Source: Pontiellaceae bacterium B12227 (GTDB lineage: Bacteria; Verrucomicrobiota; Kiritimatiellia; Kiritimatiellales; Pontiellaceae). From it: DNA of 64,000 nt. The stretch is from NCBI GenBank assembly GCA_029432775.1, contig JAROAZ010000001.1:558001-622000 (forward strand). Reading direction: 5' to 3'. The translations under genes and the position numbers were made by a program. The notes below the pieces were generated by a model. It did not search any database, was not told where the DNA came from, and worked only from the letters and a program-made list of their open reading frames with translations. Below, piece by piece: positions 26,669 through 35,481 of the stretch; the first letter of the stretch is position 1, and each line of letters opens with the position of its first letter.

Positions 26669-28462
26669 CTATTTCCACTCAGCGTAGAAGTCCTGAAGAA
26701 TCCTGAACGCTAATTTTTTTTCTGTCTTTTCCGGGTTCAGCAGCCCCTTGCGGTTATAAAATGATTGCTGGTAGCGATTGGTTCTACGCGGGCAGCGGAA
26801 ATCGTAGAGAATCCAGGGACTGAAGCCGGCCATGTAGTCGATCTTGCGGACCGTTTCGACCTGTTGGATATAGACGTTTTCCTGATACTCTTCCGTCCAC
26901 AGTTCATCCTTAGTTCCATGCTCGCCATAGGGAGCATCTGCACCGCATTCGGTGATGACCACGGGTTTGTCCGACTTCGAGTTTTCGAACAGCTTGATCA
27001 GTTTCTCAAAATGAGGGTCATACCAACCGAAGTATTCGTTGATGCCCATCACATCCAGATATTCCGTCAGACGGTCCTCGATCTTCAATTCCGACTTATT
27101 CCAAAGGCAGGCTGCTGAAATCAGGCGGCTCGAATCCATATCTTTCGCCTTGATCGCCAGCTTACTCATAAACGACAGGCGTTCATCGGAATCGGCGTTC
27201 TCATTACCGACCGACCACATGATGACCGACGCTCGGTTTATATCGCGTTTGATCATTTCACACAGCTGGTTTTCCGCATCGGAATATGTATCCGGATTGG
27301 TAAAGGCGATAGACCAGTAAACCGGAATTTCTTCCCAAAGCAACATGCCGATCTCATCCGCAATACGTGCCGCTTTTTCGGTGTGAGGATAATGCGCAAG
27401 GCGCATATAGTTGGCATTCATCTCCTTTGCCAGAGCAAAGTTTTCGCGGATTTCGGCTTCGGTCATGGTCTTTCCGCCGATGACGCTCTCTTCGTGAGCA
27501 GAAATACCTTTCAGTTTAATCGACTTTCCATTCAGCAAGATCTCGGTGCCGCGAGTGGCGATCTCACGGAAGCCTATTTTCTCGGTCAGGGTATCGGTGG
27601 CGTAGCGGATGACCACATCGTACAATTTAGGGCTGTCGACATCCCACAGCTCCGGCTCCGCATCGAGCACCATGCTTCCTTCGCCTTCTGTAATTTCCAA
27701 TGATTGGAAAATGCCGAGCTCCTCAATCTCAAAAGAAGCGGTCCCGCTCTGCTCCGGGCCTTCTACCGAAACCTTCACATCAATTTTCTTAAAGCCGGAG
27801 CCCTTCTTCAGGCCAACAAATGTATCCGCGATGAATGTTTTCGGTAGACGGATCAGGCCGATGTCGCGATAGAGCCCGCCATAGTTAAACCAGTCTGTAT
27901 TCTGCATCGGCACCTGCGTGGGCTTTCGGTCATTATTGGTGACCAGCAAAATGCGATTCGTTTCGTTGCCGATATCTTTATTCAGGAAATCGGTCACATC
28001 CACAAACATCGGGGTGGATCCACCGAGGTGGCGACCGACAAACTGGCGGTTGATAAAGATCAGGGCCTCATAGTTGACCGCTCCCACCTTCAGATAGACC
28101 CGTTCATTCCCTTCTTCTTCATAATAGGGAAATTCGCGGGTGTAGACGGCCGGGCCCTCGTACCAGAAGTATTCCGGCTTCTGCAGGTTGATGCAGGATG
28201 GGACCGTTGTTAGCTCCCAGTCCTTGAAGTTATAATCAACCGGAACGAATGCACCTTGCTTATCGCGGTTTTCTTCCTGCCACCACTTGCCGCGAAGGCA
28301 GGTGTCGTAAGGATCGATCGTAAAACTCCACTGCCCATTCAGAAGCTCAATCGTTCGGCCGAAATCATTAATCAGCGACTCACTGGTAATGAGGTTTTCC
28401 CGAAACGGTTCGAGATAGGCCTCGTTATGGATCATATCTACAAAATTCTTTGGTTTGTTCAT
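26669..28462 (-). CDS. GH2 beta-glucuronidase-like enzyme, cytoplasmic
   Basis: A 597-residue GH2 protein without a signal peptide. It has a sugar-binding jelly roll (about 40-210), an immunoglobulin-like domain (about 215-310) and a TIM barrel. SVGNENADSD carries the acid/base Glu421 and VVITECGADAP carries the nucleophile Glu505. The N-terminal MLYP-like blocks and NGQWSF match beta-glucuronidases more than beta-galactosidases. AAGGCAG lies before tandem ATG codons at 28465 and 28462. It is the first gene of the long operon, with a promoter and operator candidate just upstream. It likely releases glucuronate or iduronate-type sugars from imported oligomers. Confidence 0.9.
   Translation of the reverse strand: MNKPKNFVDMIHNEAYLEPFRENLITSESLINDFGRTIELLNGQWSFTIDPYDTCLRGKWWQEENRDKQGAFVPVDYNFKDWELTTVPSCINLQKPEYFWYEGPAVYTREFPYYEEEGNERVYLKVGAVNYEALIFINRQFVGRHLGGSTPMFVDVTDFLNKDIGNETNRILLVTNNDRKPTQVPMQNTDWFNYGGLYRDIGLIRLPKTFIADTFVGLKKGSGFKKIDVKVSVEGPEQSGTASFEIEELGIFQSLEITEGEGSMVLDAEPELWDVDSPKLYDVVIRYATDTLTEKIGFREIATRGTEILLNGKSIKLKGISAHEESVIGGKTMTEAEIRENFALAKEMNANYMRLAHYPHTEKAARIADEIGMLLWEEIPVYWSIAFTNPDTYSDAENQLCEMIKRDINRASVIMWSVGNENADSDERLSFMSKLAIKAKDMDSSRLISAACLWNKSELKIEDRLTEYLDVMGINEYFGWYDPHFEKLIKLFENSKSDKPVVITECGADAPYGEHGTKDELWTEEYQENVYIQQVETVRKIDYMAGFSPWILYDFRCPRRTNRYQQSFYNRKGLLNPEKTEKKLAFRILQDFYAEWK
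27695..27709. repeat. Interspersed palindrome, exact (TTCCAATGATTGGAA)
   Basis: Perfect arms, encoding FQSLE in the GH2 gene. The identical 15-mer occurs at 31743. Confidence 0.85.
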
Positions 28463-28483
28463 CATCTGCCTTGTCAAAAATTC

Positions 28484-28512
28484 ATTATATGCATCAATCG
28501 CCGATTGCTTAA
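28484..28512 (-). promoter_or_regulatory. Candidate sigma70-type promoter of the long operon
   Basis: On the minus strand a TATAAT -10 box (28484-28489) is separated by 17 bases from TTAAGC (28507-28512). The start of the GH2 gene is about 20 bases downstream, so the leader is short. The operator candidate 28511-28526 overlaps the -35 position. Confidence 0.5.
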
Positions 28513-28526
28513 TAAAGCGATTTATT
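28511..28526. promoter_or_regulatory. Candidate operator, AATAAA-GCGA-TTTATT
   Basis: Perfect 6-bp arms around a centre containing CG, 48 bases upstream of the GH2 start; the clearest copy of the AT-rich palindrome and well placed for control of the 11-gene operon. Confidence 0.65.
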
Positions 28527-28710
28527 TATGTTTATTAGCAGAGCCGTGATAATGCAAGTGTTTTTTCATGCTTAATGATTCATTTTATCCTAACAGGCAT
28601 CACCGTCCCCATTAGGGCAAGGCCTTAAAACCGAAGAACAGACGTTCCTTCCCTTTCAAACGAAAAAAGTAGTCCTCCCAAGCATGTGTTCAAAGGAACG
28701 ATAAAAACGC

Positions 28711-30696
28711 CTAGTAACCTCGGGGAAATGTAGTCTTGGCATTATATTTGAACAAGCGAGCCTCAACCACTTCGCGCGGCATGGGATATTGGCTGAAACG
28801 TCCTAACTGCCCCTCAATCAACTGCGCATCCCACACTTCCAGTTGGTAGTCCATGAAGTCGGCATAGGCCTTGTCTGAACCATATTTTCCAATATAGCGG
28901 CCGTATTCAGGAACATAATGAAGGTGCCAGCTGGGAAATACGGAGGGATCTTTTCCCGGGACATTGGGACCAATATCCCGTTGCATACCGCCGGTTTCCA
29001 TATTGAATGCAGAGATGAGCAGCATGGTGGCCATTTTCGTCTTAAAGTCCTCGGTCAGGATCGTTGGGTCGAGTTCCAGCACACTGTCGATCGCCTCGAC
29101 ATCCATCTGGATATGCGCAAAGTCCTCGGTGTTCTCGCGATCATACGCATAGGCCCAGATTACATAGGGGCCATAGGGGCTCGTGAAAACCTGTTGCGTT
29201 TCATCCCACGGCATACTCACCCGCTTGCAGGCTCGGAGCCGATCGCCCGTCAACAGGCACTCGCCCTGAAAGAAGGCCGCGATCTCTTTCGCCATGCGGT
29301 CGTTTTTTTCCGACCATTCGCCATATTCAGCCGAATCCAACGCGATGGCCGCATCCGATGCAGCCATTAAAAAATGCAAATAATAGAGGAACCTATTGAT
29401 CGCCATCCCGTCGCCTTCCAGCCACTTTCCATTCTGATACTCACCTTTCTTCAGATGCCCTTCGGTTACCTGTATCACTCGCGGCATCCAGGATTGCGCC
29501 TTTTCCAGATAAGTTTCCCTGCCCATCATTGCCGGAGCCGTTTTTTTCTGTAGCTTCGGCGATTTCATAATTTCGATAATGACTTCACAGACACCGGAAA
29601 AACCACGACCTAATCCAAGCGTGCCGTTGTTGGCAATAACCTCATCAAAATATGCCGCTTCATCGCGATCATTGCGATAGTCACTCATCACATAATCGGC
29701 CTCAACCATGGCACATTCCAGATTCCGAAGATCGCCGGTGGCTCGATAGCGTAGGACGTTTTTATAGACCGCATAGCCATCATAAAACAGTTCAGCGCCT
29801 TTTTCCTTCTTGCGACTTTTTGTATCAATCCGTTCACGGGTCTTTTCCCAGCTGATATCACGTTCCGGGTCTCCGTAGAGCAACAGCTTGAGAATTTCCA
29901 GCTCGCGTTTCGCAGGGGCTTTCTTGAAGTTTTTATGAACCAACAGGCGCAGCTCCTGCTGCAGCTCAAACAGTTCCCGGCCGGAATAACCATCGCCCAT
30001 ATGAGTGTCATTTTTTGCAACACCTTCATAGGAAGCCTTCTTAACGGCCAGAATACGTTGTGAAAGACTCAAGTTAAGCCGGGGTTTTCGAAAATCCGCA
30101 TAATAGCATTCGATGTCCGCCACCTGCCTGAAAGCGATGCCGGCCAGCTCAAAGTCGATGGCGGCCACTCGCTCGCGGGTTCCATAGGTGTTGCAGAACA
30201 GATATGCGTGCGTGACGCGATCAACCGGGCATAAAAAATAATCCAGCGGAATCATGCAGTTATAAAATCCATCCGCATCCTTCCCAGAGACGGTGTATTG
30301 AGAAAGGTTCACCGATTCCGAAAAGTCGTCCGAGCCCGTTTTCTGCAGTCGCAGATGCATTTCCTTAAACTGCTCGACGGCACCATCCAATCGAAATTTC
30401 AGATGGAGCAGGTTAAAGTTGGTCTGCTCAACGCCGTCTTCACCCAGGCGAATGGCCGGGGCATAGACCCCTGCCCCGCGATAGGAAAAGGTGATATGAT
30501 TCCTTCCATTGACCGGATCAACGCCCTTTTCAATTCCGACCTCACCGATCAGCGTGTTAAAGCGATCATAATGAATCACCGTTCCATCGGCATCCAATGC
30601 GCAATCATCCGCAAAGCCGCTCATTCCGAATACGCCGCATTGAATCACCAGTACAGCTATCAACGGTTGAATTGGTTTCATTTTGAATCTCGTCAT
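28711..30696 (-). CDS. Secreted protein of unknown function, probably helical
   Basis: A 661-residue exported protein. The ATG at 30696 lies two bases after the stop of the GH29 gene and is preceded by GGAG, so translation is probably coupled; the longer frame to 30789 is rejected. A signal peptide (MKPIQPLIAVLVIQC) begins five residues in. An N-terminal beta-rich part (about 30-200) is followed by a helical region including GRGFSGVCEVIIEIMKSP, EGDGMAINRFLYYLHFLMAASDAA and MPWDETQQVFTSPYGPYVIWAYAYD. The order of a beta domain and a toroid recalls lyase-like proteins, but I do not recognise the family. It ends the GH28/GH29 operon. Confidence 0.75.
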   Translation of the reverse strand: MTRFKMKPIQPLIAVLVIQCGVFGMSGFADDCALDADGTVIHYDRFNTLIGEVGIEKGVDPVNGRNHITFSYRGAGVYAPAIRLGEDGVEQTNFNLLHLKFRLDGAVEQFKEMHLRLQKTGSDDFSESVNLSQYTVSGKDADGFYNCMIPLDYFLCPVDRVTHAYLFCNTYGTRERVAAIDFELAGIAFRQVADIECYYADFRKPRLNLSLSQRILAVKKASYEGVAKNDTHMGDGYSGRELFELQQELRLLVHKNFKKAPAKRELEILKLLLYGDPERDISWEKTRERIDTKSRKKEKGAELFYDGYAVYKNVLRYRATGDLRNLECAMVEADYVMSDYRNDRDEAAYFDEVIANNGTLGLGRGFSGVCEVIIEIMKSPKLQKKTAPAMMGRETYLEKAQSWMPRVIQVTEGHLKKGEYQNGKWLEGDGMAINRFLYYLHFLMAASDAAIALDSAEYGEWSEKNDRMAKEIAAFFQGECLLTGDRLRACKRVSMPWDETQQVFTSPYGPYVIWAYAYDRENTEDFAHIQMDVEAIDSVLELDPTILTEDFKTKMATMLLISAFNMETGGMQRDIGPNVPGKDPSVFPSWHLHYVPEYGRYIGKYGSDKAYADFMDYQLEVWDAQLIEGQLGRFSQYPMPREVVEARLFKYNAKTTFPRGY

Positions 30697-30698
30697 CT

Positions 30699-32228
30699 TT
30701 ACTCCACTTCGATTGCAAAGGAGACTGCAGAAACATCGGGCGCCTTCGAGGGCATGACGACATGCAGGCCGTCGGCCGCAAGCGACCACTCGAGCTTTTC
30801 ATCACAACCAAGCATTCGAACCGCTTTGACGCTCGATGCATCCTCGGCAAAAGCTTCGAACACGCTGGTTTCGCCGGCGCCCGGCCAACCAAGGATCATG
30901 GCATAGACCGTCTGACCATCCTTGCTGCGGGTGTAGCGGATGTCCTTGGCGGTATACTTCAGCTTCAGGAATTTCTTGGCATCGGCAAAGCCGCCGGAGG
31001 GCTCGGCGGTCGGTCCTTCGGCAGAAATTGTCCAGGGCCGTGTTTCGTAGATCGCCTCGCCGTTCATCTTTAACCATTCACCGAGTTCGTTCATCACCGC
31101 ACGCTGGTCATCGGGAATCACGCCGTCGGCGCGCGGGGAAACGTTCAGCAGCATGATGCCGTTCTTGGCAACGGTATCGATCAGCGAGTGGATCACCTGG
31201 CTGACCGGCTTGACCTTCAGCCCGCTGGTATAGGACCAGCTACCGGTGCTGATGGTATCGTCCGTCATCCAGACTTCCGGCAGCGCTTTCGGCTCGCGCG
31301 ATTTTTCATGGTCGTTCACCGTAAACTCAACCGGCAGATCCTTCTGCTTGCGCACAATAACCACGTCCTTGTTCCATTTTTCGGCGGCATTGAGATAGGT
31401 CGCGCAGAATTCCTGGCGGGTATGTTCCGGAATAGAATCGAGCCACGAGTCGAACCAGATGATGTCGGGCTGATACTGGCTGATCACTTCCTTGAGCTTG
31501 GCCAGCCAGATTTCCTCGACCCACTGCTCTTCCGGCATATTGCCATACAGTTTTTGTAACTCCGGATCACCGGACGACGGCGGCATCCCCTCAATATTCG
31601 TATAGTGGCTGTTCCAGTGTGGATTCCCTTTGTACTCTCCTCCGACCTTAAGGTCATCCATATGCGCTGGCTCCACAACTGCCGGATAGCGCTGGAGATT
31701 ACGGGCGTGGTGGAAGGTGGCGATGGTTTTTACGTCACGCTTTTCCAATGATTGGAAAAGTTCCCCCAGCACATCGCGCTTCGGCCCGCGCTCGGCCGCA
31801 TTCCACGGGGTCGCTTTGCTTGCCCACATGGCAAACCCATCGTGGTGTTCAGCGACCGGACCGGCAAAACGCGCGCCGGTGGCCACGAATAGGTCAGCCC
31901 ACTCTTCGGGGTCAAAATGCTCCGCCTTAAACATCGGCACAAAGTCATGGTAGCCAAACTCCGACGGATGACCGTACGTCTTTTTGTGATAGTCGTAGAC
32001 CCCGTCACCAGGACGATGCATGCCCCACGGATACCACTCCGTGCGATAGGCCGGAACGGAATAAACGCCCCAGTGGAAATAGATCCCCAGCTTGGCATCC
32101 TGAAACCATTCCGGCGCCGCTTCGTGCACTGCCATGGATTCCCAGGTTTCTTCATATTTGGTTGTCGAACACCCCTGCACCAGGAATGCCGCAATCACCA
32201 CAGCACCAACATATTTGACCGGGTTCAT
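30699..32228 (-). CDS. GH29 alpha-L-fucosidase, lipoprotein
   Basis: A 509-residue lipoprotein (lipobox LVQGC). The GH29 barrel shows WFQDAKLGIYFHWG, HHDGFAMWAS and the nucleophile Asp260 in IIWFDSWLD; a C-terminal beta domain follows. GH29 enzymes are retaining and release alpha-linked L-fucose. It starts one base after the stop of the second GH29 gene, so the two are coupled. Two adjacent paralogs suggest different fucosyl linkages or sulfation states, which is an inference. Perfect palindrome at 31743-31757. Confidence 0.93.
   Translation of the reverse strand: MNPVKYVGAVVIAAFLVQGCSTTKYEETWESMAVHEAAPEWFQDAKLGIYFHWGVYSVPAYRTEWYPWGMHRPGDGVYDYHKKTYGHPSEFGYHDFVPMFKAEHFDPEEWADLFVATGARFAGPVAEHHDGFAMWASKATPWNAAERGPKRDVLGELFQSLEKRDVKTIATFHHARNLQRYPAVVEPAHMDDLKVGGEYKGNPHWNSHYTNIEGMPPSSGDPELQKLYGNMPEEQWVEEIWLAKLKEVISQYQPDIIWFDSWLDSIPEHTRQEFCATYLNAAEKWNKDVVIVRKQKDLPVEFTVNDHEKSREPKALPEVWMTDDTISTGSWSYTSGLKVKPVSQVIHSLIDTVAKNGIMLLNVSPRADGVIPDDQRAVMNELGEWLKMNGEAIYETRPWTISAEGPTAEPSGGFADAKKFLKLKYTAKDIRYTRSKDGQTVYAMILGWPGAGETSVFEAFAEDASSVKAVRMLGCDEKLEWSLAADGLHVVMPSKAPDVSAVSFAIEVE
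31743..31757. repeat. Interspersed palindrome, exact (TTCCAATGATTGGAA)
   Basis: Perfect arms, encoding FQSLE; identical to 27695-27709 in an unrelated family. Confidence 0.85.
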
Positions 32229-32229
32229 A

Positions 32230-33714
32230 TTAAAGTTCTACCTTGATGACATCTGCATATTTAGTCTGCATTTCATTCGCCACGGAAATGCTCAGCACAC
32301 CGTTCCCATACTCAAATGGAAGGGCTTGGTCGTTGTGCAACATCAGTACCTGTTTCGGTTTTGAGACGCCGGTGAACTCGATGGTTTCCGGGCGCGGCAC
32401 TCGGTCTTCCCAAATATTGGAAGGCATCAGGTAGGCATAGCACACATCGCCTTTTTGCGAGGCGTAGGTCGAGCAGTCCTCACCCTTGGCCAGCGGCTTT
32501 ACTCCAGTGACCGACTCGCCGTTGGCCTTCATCCACTTTTCGAACAGGTCGAAGCCTTCGTAGGCGCGATAGCACAAGTCGCCATCCGCTTTGGGGCCAA
32601 TGCCCAAGAGGTAGTTGATGCCGTGGATGCGGCAGCGGATCAGTTCGTCGAGCACGCGGTTGAAATGGCGGTAGTCCTTATCGACATAAGGCCAGTTAAA
32701 GTTCCATGTGTTGCAGAACTCGGCCCACTCCCCGTCTTTCAACTCCGGGTCTTCCGGCAGGTGGCGCTCGAAGGTGCGGAAGTCGCCGTTGCCTCCCATG
32801 CGCGGATTGATAACCATCCCCGGCTGGAGCCGACGCATTTCGTCCTGCCCAATGAGCAGCTTCGCGGAATCGCCGACCTTCGGATTGCCATCGAACCAGA
32901 GGATATCTATTTTACCATAGTTCGTCAGCAGTTCGCGGATCTGGCCGCTGACCATCTCCGCATAGGCTTTCTGATGCGCCGCGAGTTCTTCGCCCTCCAT
33001 CGACGATCCCTTCGGTTGCAGGTTGTAATCCAACGGAGAAAGCTCCGGGTTACTCTTGCGCAGATTGCGATGCGTGAAGTTGACGTTTTCCCGATCAAAA
33101 TACCAATCCGGTGGCGAATAGTAGAGTCCCACCTTGATATCCGCCTTACGGCATCCATCCACAAACTCCTTCACGAGATCGCGACCGCCCATATAGTTTT
33201 TGGTGCTGAAGTTTCCGTAGGCACTCGGCCACATGGCAAAGCCGTCATGATGTTTGGTCGTCAGCACCACATATTCAAAACCGGCGGCCTTCGCTTTCGC
33301 GAGCCAATGGTCTGGATGATAATTCTGCGGGTTGAATTCCTTCGCCATCGCCCAGTAATCCATCGGCGTCATTTCCGGCTTGCCCTTGAGCTCCCAATCC
33401 CTTTCCCGAATGATGCGGTCGCGCTCGGCTTGATCTTCGATGCGCGGCAAGCGCGCACCGACCATCATCGGCCATGAAATATTCATGCTCTCGACGCTGC
33501 AAATGCTCCAGTGCAGGAAAAGCCCCAATCCGGCATCCGGAAACCACTGCGCATCCGGGTGCGCGGTATGACCAGAAACCGTTTCGGTCATATTACCGAT
33601 CTCGCCATGCTGGCCCTTGACAATCGCCGTGTTTTTCTTCGCCTCTTCGCTGCCCGAAAATGCAGCGCAAACACCCAGCTGAAAAGCCAGAATGATCTGT
33701 AGATAGTTTTTCAT
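32230..33714 (-). CDS. Secreted GH29 alpha-L-fucosidase
   Basis: A 494-residue protein with a signal peptide and AGGAAGA before the ATG. The GH29 features are WFPDAGLGLFLHW, TTKHHDGFAMWPS, KVGLYYSPPDWYF and nucleophile Asp275 in DILWFDGNPK. No extra C-terminal module is apparent beyond the usual beta-sandwich. It sits between the GH28-like gene and the other GH29. An imperfect palindrome (32408-32422) reads SNIWE. Confidence 0.93.
   Translation of the reverse strand: MKNYLQIILAFQLGVCAAFSGSEEAKKNTAIVKGQHGEIGNMTETVSGHTAHPDAQWFPDAGLGLFLHWSICSVESMNISWPMMVGARLPRIEDQAERDRIIRERDWELKGKPEMTPMDYWAMAKEFNPQNYHPDHWLAKAKAAGFEYVVLTTKHHDGFAMWPSAYGNFSTKNYMGGRDLVKEFVDGCRKADIKVGLYYSPPDWYFDRENVNFTHRNLRKSNPELSPLDYNLQPKGSSMEGEELAAHQKAYAEMVSGQIRELLTNYGKIDILWFDGNPKVGDSAKLLIGQDEMRRLQPGMVINPRMGGNGDFRTFERHLPEDPELKDGEWAEFCNTWNFNWPYVDKDYRHFNRVLDELIRCRIHGINYLLGIGPKADGDLCYRAYEGFDLFEKWMKANGESVTGVKPLAKGEDCSTYASQKGDVCYAYLMPSNIWEDRVPRPETIEFTGVSKPKQVLMLHNDQALPFEYGNGVLSISVANEMQTKYADVIKVEL
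32408..32422. repeat. Interspersed palindrome, degenerate (TCCCAAATATTGGAA)
   Basis: One mismatch to the consensus; in GH29, minus strand reads SNIWE. A weaker relative, with ATA at the same centre, lies at 53982-53996 in the GH92 gene. Confidence 0.55.
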
Positions 33715-33732
33715 ATTCGTATTTCTTCCTGT

Positions 33733-35334
33733 TTATTTTGAGATCGTATTTTTCAGGTGTCCACTGAACGGAGCCGGATGGACGACCGAAACGAACACCG
33801 TATTTTCCAGTTGAAGCAACGCTTCCACTTCTCCGTCACTGCGGATCCGGTCGAAGACGATGCGTGAGCAATCTTTCGCGACAGCCAGACTGGAGGCACC
33901 CGGCGAGATCGCAGCCCGCGTTCCGGTCACTGTACAGTCGTTGCATTTGTTCAGGAACAAGGCCGGACGGGCATCCTCGTCTGCGAGGAAAAACCGCACG
34001 TTGCGAAGATAAAGCCCATCCACGTGATGGGCATACAGCCCGTAAGACGGAGGCACACCAAAGGCCGACTTGTTGGTGTACCAGTATCCGGCTTCGTCCC
34101 ACTTGATGTCATGCGTGTCGCGCATATCGCGGCGCGCCGCCTGCTCGGCTGTACCACCGCCGAGCAGTGTGATCTGTATATTATCCATATAGATATTCTT
34201 CACGATGGCTTCAATATGTCCTTGAATCCAGATGATCGGGTTATGGTTCGGATTAATGTTTGGGCCACCCATGGTATGGATGATCATGTTGCTGAATCGC
34301 AGGTCATGAATCGGCGAAGCCGGCATCAGTTTGCGGCCTTTTTCGTTCCAGCCTCCGACACCGATCTCCGGCCAGCGCGCGCTCTGGATGCAAATGGGCC
34401 CCCGTACACGATCCATGCGGATATTATTGAACAGGCAGTTGCGCACGGCACCGCCTTCGCACGGATCAATCTTTATGCCGCCGCCCTCGCTATCATGAAT
34501 GACCAGATTATTGAACAAGACGTTTTCGAAGTCGCCCTTGGAAAGCGGACCGAAACGAATGGCCGACCAATGGCTCTTCACCGTACAGTTGTCGATCGTA
34601 ACGTTGCGGATCGGCTTGTCCTGATGGCTGGTGGTCAGCGCAAAGCCATCATCGTAGCAGTCGAGCGAGCAGTCGCTGATGCGCACATCCTGGCAGCTTT
34701 CAATATTGAAACCGTCCTGATAGGGATTGTCGACCGTGATGCCGGTGATGATGACATCAGAGCAAAACTGAAGATGGGTGAACCACGCGCGGGAGTTTGT
34801 GAACAGCAGATCGCGCATGTGGACACGCTTGCAGTTGCGAAACCGAATGGCCACGGAACGGTTATGGCTTTTCTCACCGTTTTCTTTGAGCAGCTTTGCA
34901 CATTCGCTCGGTTTGTTTTTCACACCCCGGTTGCCGCCATCAATCGTACCGGTGCCGATGAGGGCGATATTTACCGCGCCTTCGGCAAAAACCAACGCAC
35001 GGTCAATCCCTTCGCCATAGGGGCACCCGCCAACAACTTCACGATAATCTTTCAAATGGTCGCTGCCGACGATGCGGGCATTTCCGTCCAGGTGCAGCGT
35101 GACGTTGCTCTTGATCTCAATGGTTCCGGTCAGGAATGCGTGCCCCGGCGCAAAATAGACCGTACCGCCACCCTGTTCACTGCAGGTGTCGATGGCCTGC
35201 TGAATCGCGGCGGTGTCCATTGCTTTCCCATCGCCCTTGGCACCAAAGTCTAACACACTCTGGGATTCAGCCATCGCCAAAACAGCCGTCATGGCCCATG
35301 CAAAAGAAACGCCTATCATAGCACTTCGGTTCAT
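33733..35334 (-). CDS. Secreted GH28-like right-handed beta-helix enzyme
   Basis: A 533-residue exported protein with AGGAAGG before the ATG. VLDFGAKGDGKAMDTAAIQQAID is the standard start of polygalacturonase-type helices. The DGFNIESC and CYDDGFALTTS turns retain the catalytic Asp positions, and GGIKIDPC may replace RIK. The usual GHG is not seen (SHWSAIRFG lies in its place), so substrate or mechanism may differ from pectin hydrolases. It is the first gene of a four-gene unit with two fucosidases. The 147-base gap upstream shows no clear operator copy. Confidence 0.85.
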   Translation of the reverse strand: MNRSAMIGVSFAWAMTAVLAMAESQSVLDFGAKGDGKAMDTAAIQQAIDTCSEQGGGTVYFAPGHAFLTGTIEIKSNVTLHLDGNARIVGSDHLKDYREVVGGCPYGEGIDRALVFAEGAVNIALIGTGTIDGGNRGVKNKPSECAKLLKENGEKSHNRSVAIRFRNCKRVHMRDLLFTNSRAWFTHLQFCSDVIITGITVDNPYQDGFNIESCQDVRISDCSLDCYDDGFALTTSHQDKPIRNVTIDNCTVKSHWSAIRFGPLSKGDFENVLFNNLVIHDSEGGGIKIDPCEGGAVRNCLFNNIRMDRVRGPICIQSARWPEIGVGGWNEKGRKLMPASPIHDLRFSNMIIHTMGGPNINPNHNPIIWIQGHIEAIVKNIYMDNIQITLLGGGTAEQAARRDMRDTHDIKWDEAGYWYTNKSAFGVPPSYGLYAHHVDGLYLRNVRFFLADEDARPALFLNKCNDCTVTGTRAAISPGASSLAVAKDCSRIVFDRIRSDGEVEALLQLENTVFVSVVHPAPFSGHLKNTISK

Positions 35335-35481
35335 TTCTGCCTTCCTCTCTCCAATTAATGATTCAAATACAGTGAGTACGGGATAACTTCGCGGATTAGG
35401 ACATGAGTAGAGATTATTTTGACGTTGTATTCGAAGGACGGTCCTCGCGCCTGCTGCCGAAACGAATAATACGAACGAAAC

